This document shows positions 1-6,430 of a stretch of DNA of 14,998 nucleotides, piece after piece. How positions within the stretch are numbered: the stretch's first letter is position 1; every line of letters begins with the position of its first letter. Below the pieces are notes generated by a model. It ran no database searches. It worked only from the letters and a program-made list of their open reading frames with translations, and had not been told where the DNA came from. This DNA comes from Chloroflexota bacterium (GTDB taxonomy: Bacteria; Chloroflexota; Limnocylindria; P2-11E), in assembly GCA_016875665.1 (NCBI GenBank), contig VGPA01000011.1:1-14998 (forward strand), given 5' to 3'. Position numbers and translations under genes: made by a program.

Positions 1-418
1 TGGTCGATTGCGCCATGTTCACGTGGTCGTTGGGGTTGATCGGCTTGTACACGCCGCGGGTCCCGCCCAGCCGCTCGTTGGCCAGATTGGCGATGACCTC
101 GTTCGCGTTCATGTTGTGCGAAGTGCCGGCACCGGCCTGGAACACGTCCACCACGAACGACTCGGCATGCTTGCCGGCCAGGATCTCGTCGCACGCGGCG
201 ACGATCGCGTCGCGCTCCTTCGCACCGAGCCTTCCGGCATCGTGGTTGGCGAAGGCCGCCGCCTTCTTGACCAGGACGGTGCCCCGGACGAAGGCCGGGA
301 ACGCGCGGTAGCCGGAGATTGGATAGTTTTCGACCGCTCGCTGGGTTTGCGCTCCCCAGAGCGCCCGCTCGGGGACCATGACATCGCCGAGGGTGTCGTG
401 CTCACGCCGAACACTCAT
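1..418 (-). CDS. aspA: Aspartate ammonia-lyase (aspartase/class II fumarase family), N-terminal part
   Basis: Only the first 139 residues are in the window; the rest lies beyond position 1. Aspartase reversibly deaminates L-aspartate to fumarate and ammonia in the cytosol. The N-terminus has the family segment WGAQTQRAVENYPIS (residues 21-35), then FVRGTVLVKKAAAFAN (43-58), GAGTSHNMNANE (96-107) and NPNDHVNMAQST (128-139). The FVRG..VKKAAA segment and NPNDHVN, rather than the HPNDDVN of FumC, favour aspartase over fumarase. Residues 21-31 would also suit fumarase, so class II fumarase remains the alternative. The ATG at 418-416 is the natural start, fitting the usual N-terminus of the family. 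No Shine-Dalgarno precedes it, but a TATCCT hexamer ends 10 nt upstream, so the transcript may be nearly leaderless. The gene diverges from korA across 27 bp. Confidence 0.82.
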   Translation of the reverse strand, partial: MSVRREHDTLGDVMVPERALWGAQTQRAVENYPISGYRAFPAFVRGTVLVKKAAAFANHDAGRLGAKERDAIVAACDEILAGKHAESFVVDVFQAGAGTSHNMNANEVIANLANERLGGTRGVYKPINPNDHVNMAQST

Positions 419-427
419 ACGAATTGG

Positions 428-434
428 TAGGATA
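428..434. promoter_or_regulatory. Overlapping divergent -10 boxes between aspA and korA
   Basis: TAGGATA reads as TAGGAT on the plus strand (428-433) and as TATCCT on the minus strand (434-429); each matches TATAAT at four of six positions. Projected transcription starts fall about 6 nt before the korA ATG and 4 nt before the aspA ATG. No convincing -35 box is visible for either direction. The arrangement is seen directly; promoter function is inferred. Confidence 0.4.
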
Positions 435-445
435 CGACTCCCGAC

Positions 446-2329
446 ATGCGGAAGAACCAACTCAATTGGATGATCGGCGGTCCCCAGGGTTCCGGCATCA
501 ACGCATCGGCGGAGGTCTTCGCGCGATCGTGCAGTCGCGCCGGGCTCCGCGTGTACGCCACGTTCGACTACCACTCCAACATCATGGGCAAGCACTCCTT
601 CTACCGGGTGCGCGTCGCCGACGAGGATCTCCGCTCCTTCCGCGACCCGGTCGACGTCCTCGTCGCGCTCGACGAGGAGACGCTGACCGGCGACGGGCAC
701 CACCGCCGCTGGGCCACGCACTTCGGCCACCTGCACGAGGTCTCGCCCGGGGGCGGCGTCGTCTTCGACACGGAGGCCGGCTTCGACCCGGCGACCTCGG
801 ACCGGAAGGACATCAAGTTCTTCCCCATCCCGCTGATGGAGCTGATCAAGACCGCACTCACCGAGATCGGCAAGGGCGGCCAGTTCCGCGCCTACGAGAT
901 CATGAAGAACACCGTCGCGCTGGGCGCGTCGCTCGCGCTGTGCGACTACCCCTTCGCCAGTCTCGAGAGCGTCATCGCCGACCAGTTCAAGGCCAAGCGC
1001 TTCGACGAGATCCGCGGCCTGAACGTCCGCGCCGCGCGCCTGGCGTTCGACTACGTGCGGGACCACTTCAACATCAAGGACTTCCCGTACCAGCTCGGCC
1101 CCGGCCCGGACGCCAAGGCGCGCATCCTCGCCAAGGGCTTCGAGATCATCGGCATCGCCAAGCTGAAGGCCGGCTGCGCGTTCCAGACCTACTACCCGAT
1201 CTCGCCCGCGACGGACGAGAGCGTGTTCCTGGAAAAGCAGCAGCGCGCGCAGAACCTCCTGGTCGTGCAGTGCGAGGACGAGATCTCCTCGATCAACATG
1301 GCCGTCGGCGCGGCCCACACCGGCGTGCGCGCCTCGACCGCCACCAGCGGCCCCGGCTTCGCGCTGATGGTCGAGGGCATCGGCTTCGCCTCGATCACCG
1401 AGGCGCCCGGCCCGGTCGTCACGCTGTACCAGCGCGGCGGCCCCTCGACCGGCATGCCGACCCGCCAGGAGCAGGGCGACCTGCTGCTGACGCTGCACCC
1501 GGCGCAGGGCGATTTCCCGCACCTCGTCACCGCTCCGGGCGACCTGCGCGAGTCGTACCAGGACACCTTCTCCGCGTTCAACTGGGCGGTCTACACGACC
1601 ATCGACAAGCTCGAGCTGAAGTACGACAAGATCGAGCGCGGAAAGCTCTACCACCCGGGCGACTTCACGGACCCGCAGTTCAAAGGCCCGCACGACGGCT
1701 TCACCGCCCAGAACGGCCACCAGACGACGCAGTACGGCGGCGCGGAGAAGGAGTACCTCCGCTACGCGCTCACGCCGGACGGCATCTCGCCGCGCAGCCG
1801 CCCCGGCCAGGACGGAGGCCGCTTCTGGACCACCTCCGACGAGCACGAGCCGTCCGGCCACATCACCGAAGGCGTCGACATGCGCATCGAGATGATGCGC
1901 AAGCGCATGGGCAAGCTCGACCTCGCGCTGAAGCTCATTCCGGAGGACCAGCAGCTCGGGCTTTGGGGCCCGGCCGACGCCGACCTGACGGTGGTGTCGT
2001 GGGGCTCGCCCAAAGGCACCATCCTCGACGCGATCAAGGTCCTGGAGGCGGAGGGCAAGAAGGTCAACTTCCTCCAGTGCCGCCTGATGCGGCCCTTCCC
2101 GGCCAGGCGCGTCGGCGAGATCCTGCGCAAGGCCAAGAAGGTCGTGCTCGTCGAGGAGAACTACTCCGGTCAGCTCGGCCAGGTCATCGCGACCGAGACC
2201 GGCTTCATGATCCAGGAGCGCGTCCTCAAATTCGACGGTCGCCCGTTCAGCGAGGACGAGATGGTGAAGGCCCTCTCGAACGTCCTCGCCGGAGGCAAGG
2301 CCGAGGCGGTGGTGACAGTTGTCCGTTGA
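446..2329 (+). CDS. korA: 2-oxoacid:ferredoxin oxidoreductase, fused gamma-alpha subunit (KorA)
   Basis: 627 residues. With KorB it should oxidatively decarboxylate a 2-oxoacid, most likely 2-oxoglutarate, to the acyl-CoA while reducing ferredoxin; the reverse reaction is possible. Residues 6 to about 200 form the gamma domain, with the glycine-rich GGPQGSGINAS at 11-21. The alpha (POR_N-type) domain follows, with YPISPATD (250-257), CEDEISSINMAVGAA (276-290), SGPGFALMVEG (301-311) and GPSTGMPTRQEQGDL (332-346). The C-terminal domain includes VVLVEENYSGQLGQV (566-580). Length is normal for gamma-alpha fusions such as mycobacterial KorA, but the strand usually found after AFN.A (about residue 381) seems to be missing. 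The ATG at 446 begins the conserved N-terminus. A GGTAGGA sequence lies 13 nt upstream, too far for a good ribosome site, so a nearly leaderless transcript is likely. It overlaps korB by 11 nt. The substrate (2-oxoglutarate, pyruvate or branched-chain 2-oxoacids) is inferred. Confidence 0.93.
   Translation: MRKNQLNWMIGGPQGSGINASAEVFARSCSRAGLRVYATFDYHSNIMGKHSFYRVRVADEDLRSFRDPVDVLVALDEETLTGDGHHRRWATHFGHLHEVSPGGGVVFDTEAGFDPATSDRKDIKFFPIPLMELIKTALTEIGKGGQFRAYEIMKNTVALGASLALCDYPFASLESVIADQFKAKRFDEIRGLNVRAARLAFDYVRDHFNIKDFPYQLGPGPDAKARILAKGFEIIGIAKLKAGCAFQTYYPISPATDESVFLEKQQRAQNLLVVQCEDEISSINMAVGAAHTGVRASTATSGPGFALMVEGIGFASITEAPGPVVTLYQRGGPSTGMPTRQEQGDLLLTLHPAQGDFPHLVTAPGDLRESYQDTFSAFNWAVYTTIDKLELKYDKIERGKLYHPGDFTDPQFKGPHDGFTAQNGHQTTQYGGAEKEYLRYALTPDGISPRSRPGQDGGRFWTTSDEHEPSGHITEGVDMRIEMMRKRMGKLDLALKLIPEDQQLGLWGPADADLTVVSWGSPKGTILDAIKVLEAEGKKVNFLQCRLMRPFPARRVGEILRKAKKVVLVEENYSGQLGQVIATETGFMIQERVLKFDGRPFSEDEMVKALSNVLAGGKAEAVVTVVR
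2308..2315 (+). promoter_or_regulatory. Ribosome binding site supporting the TTG start of korB
   Basis: GGTGGTGA ends 3 nt before the TTG at 2319, inside the end of korA. I found no ATG or GTG in the korB frame near this point, so this weak site together with the 11-nt overlap suggests translational coupling from korA to korB. Confidence 0.4.
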
Positions 2330-3269
2330 AGCGCCCGCGAAGAAGGTCAGCGTCAAGGACTTCCGCGCCGATCTTCACAACGACTGGTGCCCCGGCTGCG
2401 GCGACTTCGGGATCCTCGCCTCGATGCAGACCGCGTTCGCGCAGCTGCAGATCAACCCGGACAGGCTCGCCGTGTTCAGCGGCATCGGCTGCTCGGGCAA
2501 GACGCCGCACTACATCAACGCCTACGGCTTCCACACGCTGCACGGCCGCGTCCTCCCGGTCGCGACCGGCGGCCGCCTCGCCAACTCAGGCGTGACCGTG
2601 GTGGCGCTGGGCGGCGACGGCGACGGGTACGGCATCGGCGCCGGCTACTTCGTCAACTCGGGGCGCCGCAACGTCGACTTCACCTACCTCGTGCACACCA
2701 ACCAGGTCTACGGCCTCACCAAGGGCCAGGCGTCCCCCACCCTCCAGCGCGGGCGCAAGACCAAGTCGATGCCGGAGCGCGCGATCCAGGACGGCATCAA
2801 CCCGATCGCGATGGCGGTGGCCGCCGGCTACACGTTCATCGCCCGCGCGTACGCTTTGGACGTGAAGTACACCGCCTCGATCATCGCCAAGGCCATCCAG
2901 CACAAGGGGTCCGCGCTGGTGGACGTCCTCCAGACCTGCCCGACGTACAACGACCTCTACACGAAGGAGTGGTACGAGGGCGCGGACCTGCCGGAGAAGC
3001 GCTCCCGCCTCTACAAGCTCGAGGACAAGGGCTACGACGGCGTGGTGAAGGACCCGAGCGACCCGCAGGAGCTGATCGCCAAGAAGGCGGGCGCGGTCGC
3101 CCGCTCATACGAGGTCGACCCGATCCCGCTCGGCATCTACTACCAGGCGAACCTCCAGACTTACGAGGAGGCGGTGAGCGAGCGCATCCCCGCGCTCGCC
3201 ACCACGCCGCTCGCCGAGCTGGACGTGTTCCACCGCGACGTGAGCCCGCTCCTCGAGGCGATGCGCTAA
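2319..3269 (+). CDS. korB: 2-oxoacid:ferredoxin oxidoreductase, beta subunit (KorB)
   Basis: 316 residues. It is the thiamine-diphosphate and iron-sulfur subunit that pairs with KorA. The diphosphate-binding motif is GDGDGYGIG at 99-107 followed by HTNQVYGLTKGQ at 126-137. Cys24 and Cys27 (CPGC), Cys58 (GIGCSGK) and Cys207 (QTCPTYN) match the four ligands of the single [4Fe-4S] cluster of this family. No ferredoxin domain is attached, so an external ferredoxin is needed; none is encoded here. The product starts with TTG at 2319, the only suitable start in frame before the conserved DLHNDWCPGCGDFG. It overlaps korA by 11 nt, as expected for an obligate two-subunit enzyme. It ends with TAA just before a hairpin. 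Confidence 0.94.
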   Translation: MSVEAPAKKVSVKDFRADLHNDWCPGCGDFGILASMQTAFAQLQINPDRLAVFSGIGCSGKTPHYINAYGFHTLHGRVLPVATGGRLANSGVTVVALGGDGDGYGIGAGYFVNSGRRNVDFTYLVHTNQVYGLTKGQASPTLQRGRKTKSMPERAIQDGINPIAMAVAAGYTFIARAYALDVKYTASIIAKAIQHKGSALVDVLQTCPTYNDLYTKEWYEGADLPEKRSRLYKLEDKGYDGVVKDPSDPQELIAKKAGAVARSYEVDPIPLGIYYQANLQTYEEAVSERIPALATTPLAELDVFHRDVSPLLEAMR

Positions 3270-3286
3270 CGGGTCTAATCGACCCG
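3270..3286. terminator. Stem-loop directly after korB stop
   Basis: CGGGTC (3270-3275) and GACCCG (3281-3286) pair perfectly around a 5-nt loop, beginning at the base after the korB TAA. There is no T-tract, so it is either a non-canonical terminator or an mRNA-stabilising hairpin. Confidence 0.4.
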
Positions 3287-3314
3287 CTCAACGCCCAGAT
3301 CGCGGGCGCTCAAC

Positions 3315-3331
3315 CTCGCCGGATCGGCGAG
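3315..3331. terminator. Second stem-loop in the korB/amidohydrolase convergent gap
   Basis: CTCGCCG (3315-3321) and CGGCGAG (3325-3331) form a perfect 7-bp stem with a 3-nt loop. It lies between two convergent genes, 20 nt past the end of the amidohydrolase, and could serve either strand. No T-run follows on either strand. Confidence 0.4.
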
Positions 3332-3350
3332 CCTCGTCCGGAAATCCCGC

Positions 3351-4607
3351 TCAGGGCGCCAGGGCCATGTCGGCGGTCAGCACCTGCCCGTTTTCCACCA
3401 GCAGCCGACCTGACCGCCAGACCCGGGTGACCGACCGGAGTGCGCGAAGGTCCGTCGCGGGATCGCCCGGCACCTGAACCAGATCGGCGATCTTGCCTGG
3501 TTCGATCGTTCCGATCTCGGCTTGGAGCCCGAGCCCCTCGGCGCCGCTGCGGGTCGCGGCGGTGATCGCCGCGAGCGGGGTCATCCCCAGTTCGCTGACC
3601 ATGAGGTCCAGCTCTCGGGAGAGCGGGTCCCACGTGTCGGTCCCGGTGGCGAAGCGGATCCCCATCCGGCTCATCGCCGCAAGCTCACGCGTGCGTTCCG
3701 GACGGATCTGCCGCTGCTGCCGGTGGAGCGGCGGCAGATTCGCCGAATCATCCTGGCTGGGGCGAAACGCCACGCTGAGGGTGGGGACGGCCGTGAGGTC
3801 CTTCGCGGCGATCTGCGCGACCACGTCGCGATCGATCTCCAAGCGCCCATCGGTCCCGAGCCAGCCCAGGTGTTCGAGGGTGTCGACCCCCGCCGCAACG
3901 GCGTTCCGAATCCCAGCCGTGCCGTTGCAGTGCGCCAGCACACGCTTACCGAGGCGGTGAGCCTCGGCGACGGCGACCGAGAGCTCCTCCGCTGAATACT
4001 GCGCGGCGGCCGGGTTCGAATTGCGGGTTCCCCCGCCGGTCGCGGCGATCTTGACGGTGTCCACGCCTTCCTCGACGAGCTGCCGAACCGCTTTGCGGAG
4101 GTCCTGCGCGCTGTCGGCACGGATGCCGTTGGGCCAGCCGTGCCCGGCGGTGGTCGTGATGATCCGTCCCGAGCTCATCACTCGGGGGCCGGCCAGCAGT
4201 CCGGCGTTGATCGCATCGCGAATCTGCTGCGTGAGGCGTCCCGGACCCCCCGCATCACGAAGTGTCGTGACGCCCCAGCGCAGAGACAGCTGCGCGCGCA
4301 ACGCACCGCGAAGGAGCGTCCGCTCATCGCCGCCGGTCCCTGCCGCCCAGCCGCTCTGACTCGGACGCATGTGGCCCGCCACACGGTCGGCTTCGAGCGC
4401 CGCACTGAGGTGGACGTGCATGTTGATCAGCCCGGGGATCAGCGTGGAACCGGTCGCGTCCACCACCTGCGCGCCCTCCGGACGCGGTCCACGCCCGCGG
4501 CCCACGGAGGTGATCAGGCCGTCGGTGATGACGACCTCGGAATCAAGTAGCGGCGGACCGCCGTTCCCGTCGATGAGCCGGGCACCGGAGATGACGACGA
4601 CGCTCAC
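3351..4607 (-). CDS. Metal-dependent amidohydrolase (imidazolonepropionase/prolidase-like)
   Basis: 418 residues, a cytosolic TIM-barrel hydrolase of the amidohydrolase superfamily (HutI-related group, COG1228 type). Visible signatures are the N-terminal beta-sandwich strand ISGARLIDGNGG (6-17), LIPGLINMHVH with the HxH metal pair at 64-66, Lys186 in VDTVKIAATGG as the probable carboxylated bridging lysine, His226 (VLAHCN), His246 (TLEHLG), Asp324 (FATGTDTW) and the C-terminal signature IGTIEPGKIADLV. The set of metal ligands therefore looks complete. Related enzymes include Xaa-Pro dipeptidases, which would fit the peptide-type binding protein encoded 46 nt upstream, but sequence alone does not fix the substrate. 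The GTG at 4607 is chosen because GGAG lies 6 nt before it and the first strand starts there; longer in-frame extensions run into the upstream gene. There is no signal peptide. Confidence 0.88.
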   Translation of the reverse strand: MSVVVISGARLIDGNGGPPLLDSEVVITDGLITSVGRGRGPRPEGAQVVDATGSTLIPGLINMHVHLSAALEADRVAGHMRPSQSGWAAGTGGDERTLLRGALRAQLSLRWGVTTLRDAGGPGRLTQQIRDAINAGLLAGPRVMSSGRIITTTAGHGWPNGIRADSAQDLRKAVRQLVEEGVDTVKIAATGGGTRNSNPAAAQYSAEELSVAVAEAHRLGKRVLAHCNGTAGIRNAVAAGVDTLEHLGWLGTDGRLEIDRDVVAQIAAKDLTAVPTLSVAFRPSQDDSANLPPLHRQQRQIRPERTRELAAMSRMGIRFATGTDTWDPLSRELDLMVSELGMTPLAAITAATRSGAEGLGLQAEIGTIEPGKIADLVQVPGDPATDLRALRSVTRVWRSGRLLVENGQVLTADMALAP

Positions 4608-4653
4608 GGGCGGCTCCGGCACGGCTTCGCACTCGAGCCGTGCCGCGCCGGGA

Positions 4654-6252
4654 TCAGGTTTCCATCCAGGTGTGCTGGTCCACCGTGACCAACCCGGTCC
4701 GGCGGTGGTGGATGTTGTGCACCTTTCGGCTGTGTCCGGCGATCTCCTTGGTCGCGAGCGACCAGATACTCGGTGCCTGCGCCGACACGCGTTCCTGGGC
4801 ATCCTTCAGCAGGGCGAGGCGCCTGCTCTCGTCGGGCGACTTCTGCGCCTGATCGAGAATGGCGTCGATCTCCGGATAGCAGGTTCCAGCGGTGTTCGTG
4901 CCGACCGGCCGGAAGAAGTTGCAGCCGTAGCGCTGCTCGATCCAGTGGACGGTCGGACCGCCGCCCGTCGCGTCGAGATACAGCTCCAGCGGGCTCTTGT
5001 CGGGCGGCATCCGAAGCAGGGTGAGGAACTGAGCGAACTCGAGGATCTCGAGCTTCACCGTCACCCCGACGTCACGCAGCTGCAGCTGCACCGCCTGCTG
5101 CATCTCGAAGTCCTTGAAGTAAGCGCCCTTCGGGCCGACCATCGTCGCCGAGAATCCGTTGGGGTAACCCGCTTCGGCCAGCAACCGCTTCGCTCTCGCC
5201 GGATCGAAGTTGAAGCCGGGTGTCTCCACGTAGCCGACCTGGCCCGGAACGGATGGCCCATTCATACGCTGGGCATAGCCGGCGTAGACGTTTTTGACGA
5301 TTGAGTCTTTGTCGATGGCGTGGTTGAGGGCTTGGCGCACCCGCAGATCGCTGTACGGCTTCTTCAGGCTGGCCATGCCGATGAACAGACTGCGGGTGGT
5401 CGTCTTCACGCTCGTCTTGAGCGACGGGTGGTTCTCGATCCGCGTGGCCGACTCGGGATTCAGCGTCCGGGCGAGGTGCACGTCACCAGCCTCGAGCCCG
5501 ATCGCCCGAGCCTCCGCCTCCGGAACCACCCGCAGAATGACCTGATCGAGGTACGCCTTGTCGCCCCAGTAGTCGTCGAATCGCGCGGCGACGAACCGCA
5601 CCTCACGGGCCCACTCGACGAACTTGAAGGGTCCGGTGCCGACCGCGATCTTCGACAGGTCCGCGCCGTACCTCTCGATCGCCGCGGGGCTGATGATGAA
5701 GCCCCAACTCGTCGTCCCGCCGCAAGCGTCGGCCACCCGGTCGATGAAGAACGCATCGACCTTCTTGGTGACCAGCCGAACGGTCATGTCATCGATGACA
5801 TCGACCCGATCGAGCACGGCGAGCGCGAGACGCCCGAGGCCGACCTGATCCTTGGGCGGATTGAGATAACGGTCGAAGTTGATCTTGACCGCGTTCGCGT
5901 TGAAGGGCGTCCCGTCGTGGAACTTGACGCCGGGCCGCAGCTTGAAGGTCCACGAGTTGGGGCTCTCCTGCTGCCAGCTCAGCGCAAGCCCTGGCCTGAT
6001 CTCCAGATCCGGGGAATACGAGATCAGACCCTCATAGATGAGGGTGAACGCGGCAAGGGAGGGCTGGTCGCCGGAGCGCCCTGGATCGAGATTCGTGATC
6101 TCCGCCTGGATCACGTTGGTCAGCGCACCGCCCCGGCGCGGGGTGAGCTGCGCCGGAGCCGGAGCGCTTGCGGAGCAGGCGCTGATCAGGCCGCCGGCTC
6201 CGACCGCTCCCGCCGCGGTGATGAACGTGCGACGGCTGAGTCCTCTTGCCAC
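4654..6252 (-). CDS. Peptide-type ABC transporter substrate-binding lipoprotein (SBP_bac_5 family)
   Basis: 532 residues; an extracytoplasmic receptor that should deliver a peptide, nickel-chelate or similar solute to an ABC permease. The N-terminus has a twin-arginine motif SRRTF (6-10), a hydrophobic stretch and a lipobox ISAC ending at Cys26, so it is probably exported folded by Tat and lipid-anchored. Family hallmarks are GGALTNVI, LIYEGLISYSPDLEIRPGLA, SWTFKLRPGVKFHDGTPFNA, GTGPFKFVEW, RVRQALNHAIDKDSIV and FNFDPARAKRLLAEAGYPNG. The GTG at 6252 is preferred: AGGAGG lies 9 nt upstream, and upstream codons would spoil the signal peptide. It leads a two-gene unit with the amidohydrolase. No permease or ATPase gene is nearby, so it must use a transporter encoded elsewhere. 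Sampled GC (about 55-68%) is below that of the neighbours, suggesting later acquisition. The ligand is unknown. Confidence 0.9.
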   Translation of the reverse strand: MARGLSRRTFITAAGAVGAGGLISACSASAPAPAQLTPRRGGALTNVIQAEITNLDPGRSGDQPSLAAFTLIYEGLISYSPDLEIRPGLALSWQQESPNSWTFKLRPGVKFHDGTPFNANAVKINFDRYLNPPKDQVGLGRLALAVLDRVDVIDDMTVRLVTKKVDAFFIDRVADACGGTTSWGFIISPAAIERYGADLSKIAVGTGPFKFVEWAREVRFVAARFDDYWGDKAYLDQVILRVVPEAEARAIGLEAGDVHLARTLNPESATRIENHPSLKTSVKTTTRSLFIGMASLKKPYSDLRVRQALNHAIDKDSIVKNVYAGYAQRMNGPSVPGQVGYVETPGFNFDPARAKRLLAEAGYPNGFSATMVGPKGAYFKDFEMQQAVQLQLRDVGVTVKLEILEFAQFLTLLRMPPDKSPLELYLDATGGGPTVHWIEQRYGCNFFRPVGTNTAGTCYPEIDAILDQAQKSPDESRRLALLKDAQERVSAQAPSIWSLATKEIAGHSRKVHNIHHRRTGLVTVDQHTWMET

Positions 6253-6284
6253 GATGACGACCCTCCTCGATTTGGCCAGTCGCG

Positions 6285-6299
6285 CCGGGCGCAGCCCGG
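6285..6299. other. Stem-loop upstream of the binding-protein gene
   Basis: CCGGGC (6285-6290) and GCCCGG (6294-6299) form a perfect 6-bp stem around a 3-nt loop, in the gap between rel and the binding-protein gene, some 33 nt before the GTG start. It may be a 5'-leader structure or the terminator of the rel transcript. There is no U-tract. The rest of the 178-bp gap holds only an AT-rich patch. Confidence 0.35.
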
Positions 6300-6312
6300 A
6301 TCCCGCGGGCAC

Positions 6313-6325
6313 GCAATGCAAAATA
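6313..6325 (-). promoter_or_regulatory. AT-rich patch, weak promoter candidate for the binding-protein/amidohydrolase pair
   Basis: Reading the minus strand, TATTTT (6325-6320) matches TATAAT at four of six positions and sits in the only AT-rich stretch of the gap, about 70 nt before the GTG start. I see no -35 box at the right spacing, so this is a weak call. Confidence 0.22.
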
Positions 6326-6430
6326 GCGAGTCGAGAAGCAAGGGCGCTGCTGGGCCCCGTGTCCCCCGCACGCGCCGGCCCGGGCGAAGGCGGCGCGAAG
6401 CCGGACGGCGAATGCTGTTCCGAAGCGGGC

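Noticed and set aside
424..2595. Long plus-strand frame overlapping korA in another reading frame
   Set aside because: Arg/Pro/Gly-rich translation without family motifs; the korA frame carries all conserved motifs.
4608..4802. N-terminal extension of the amidohydrolase
   Set aside because: It would overlap the binding-protein C-terminus and has no family similarity; GTG 4607 has a good ribosome site.
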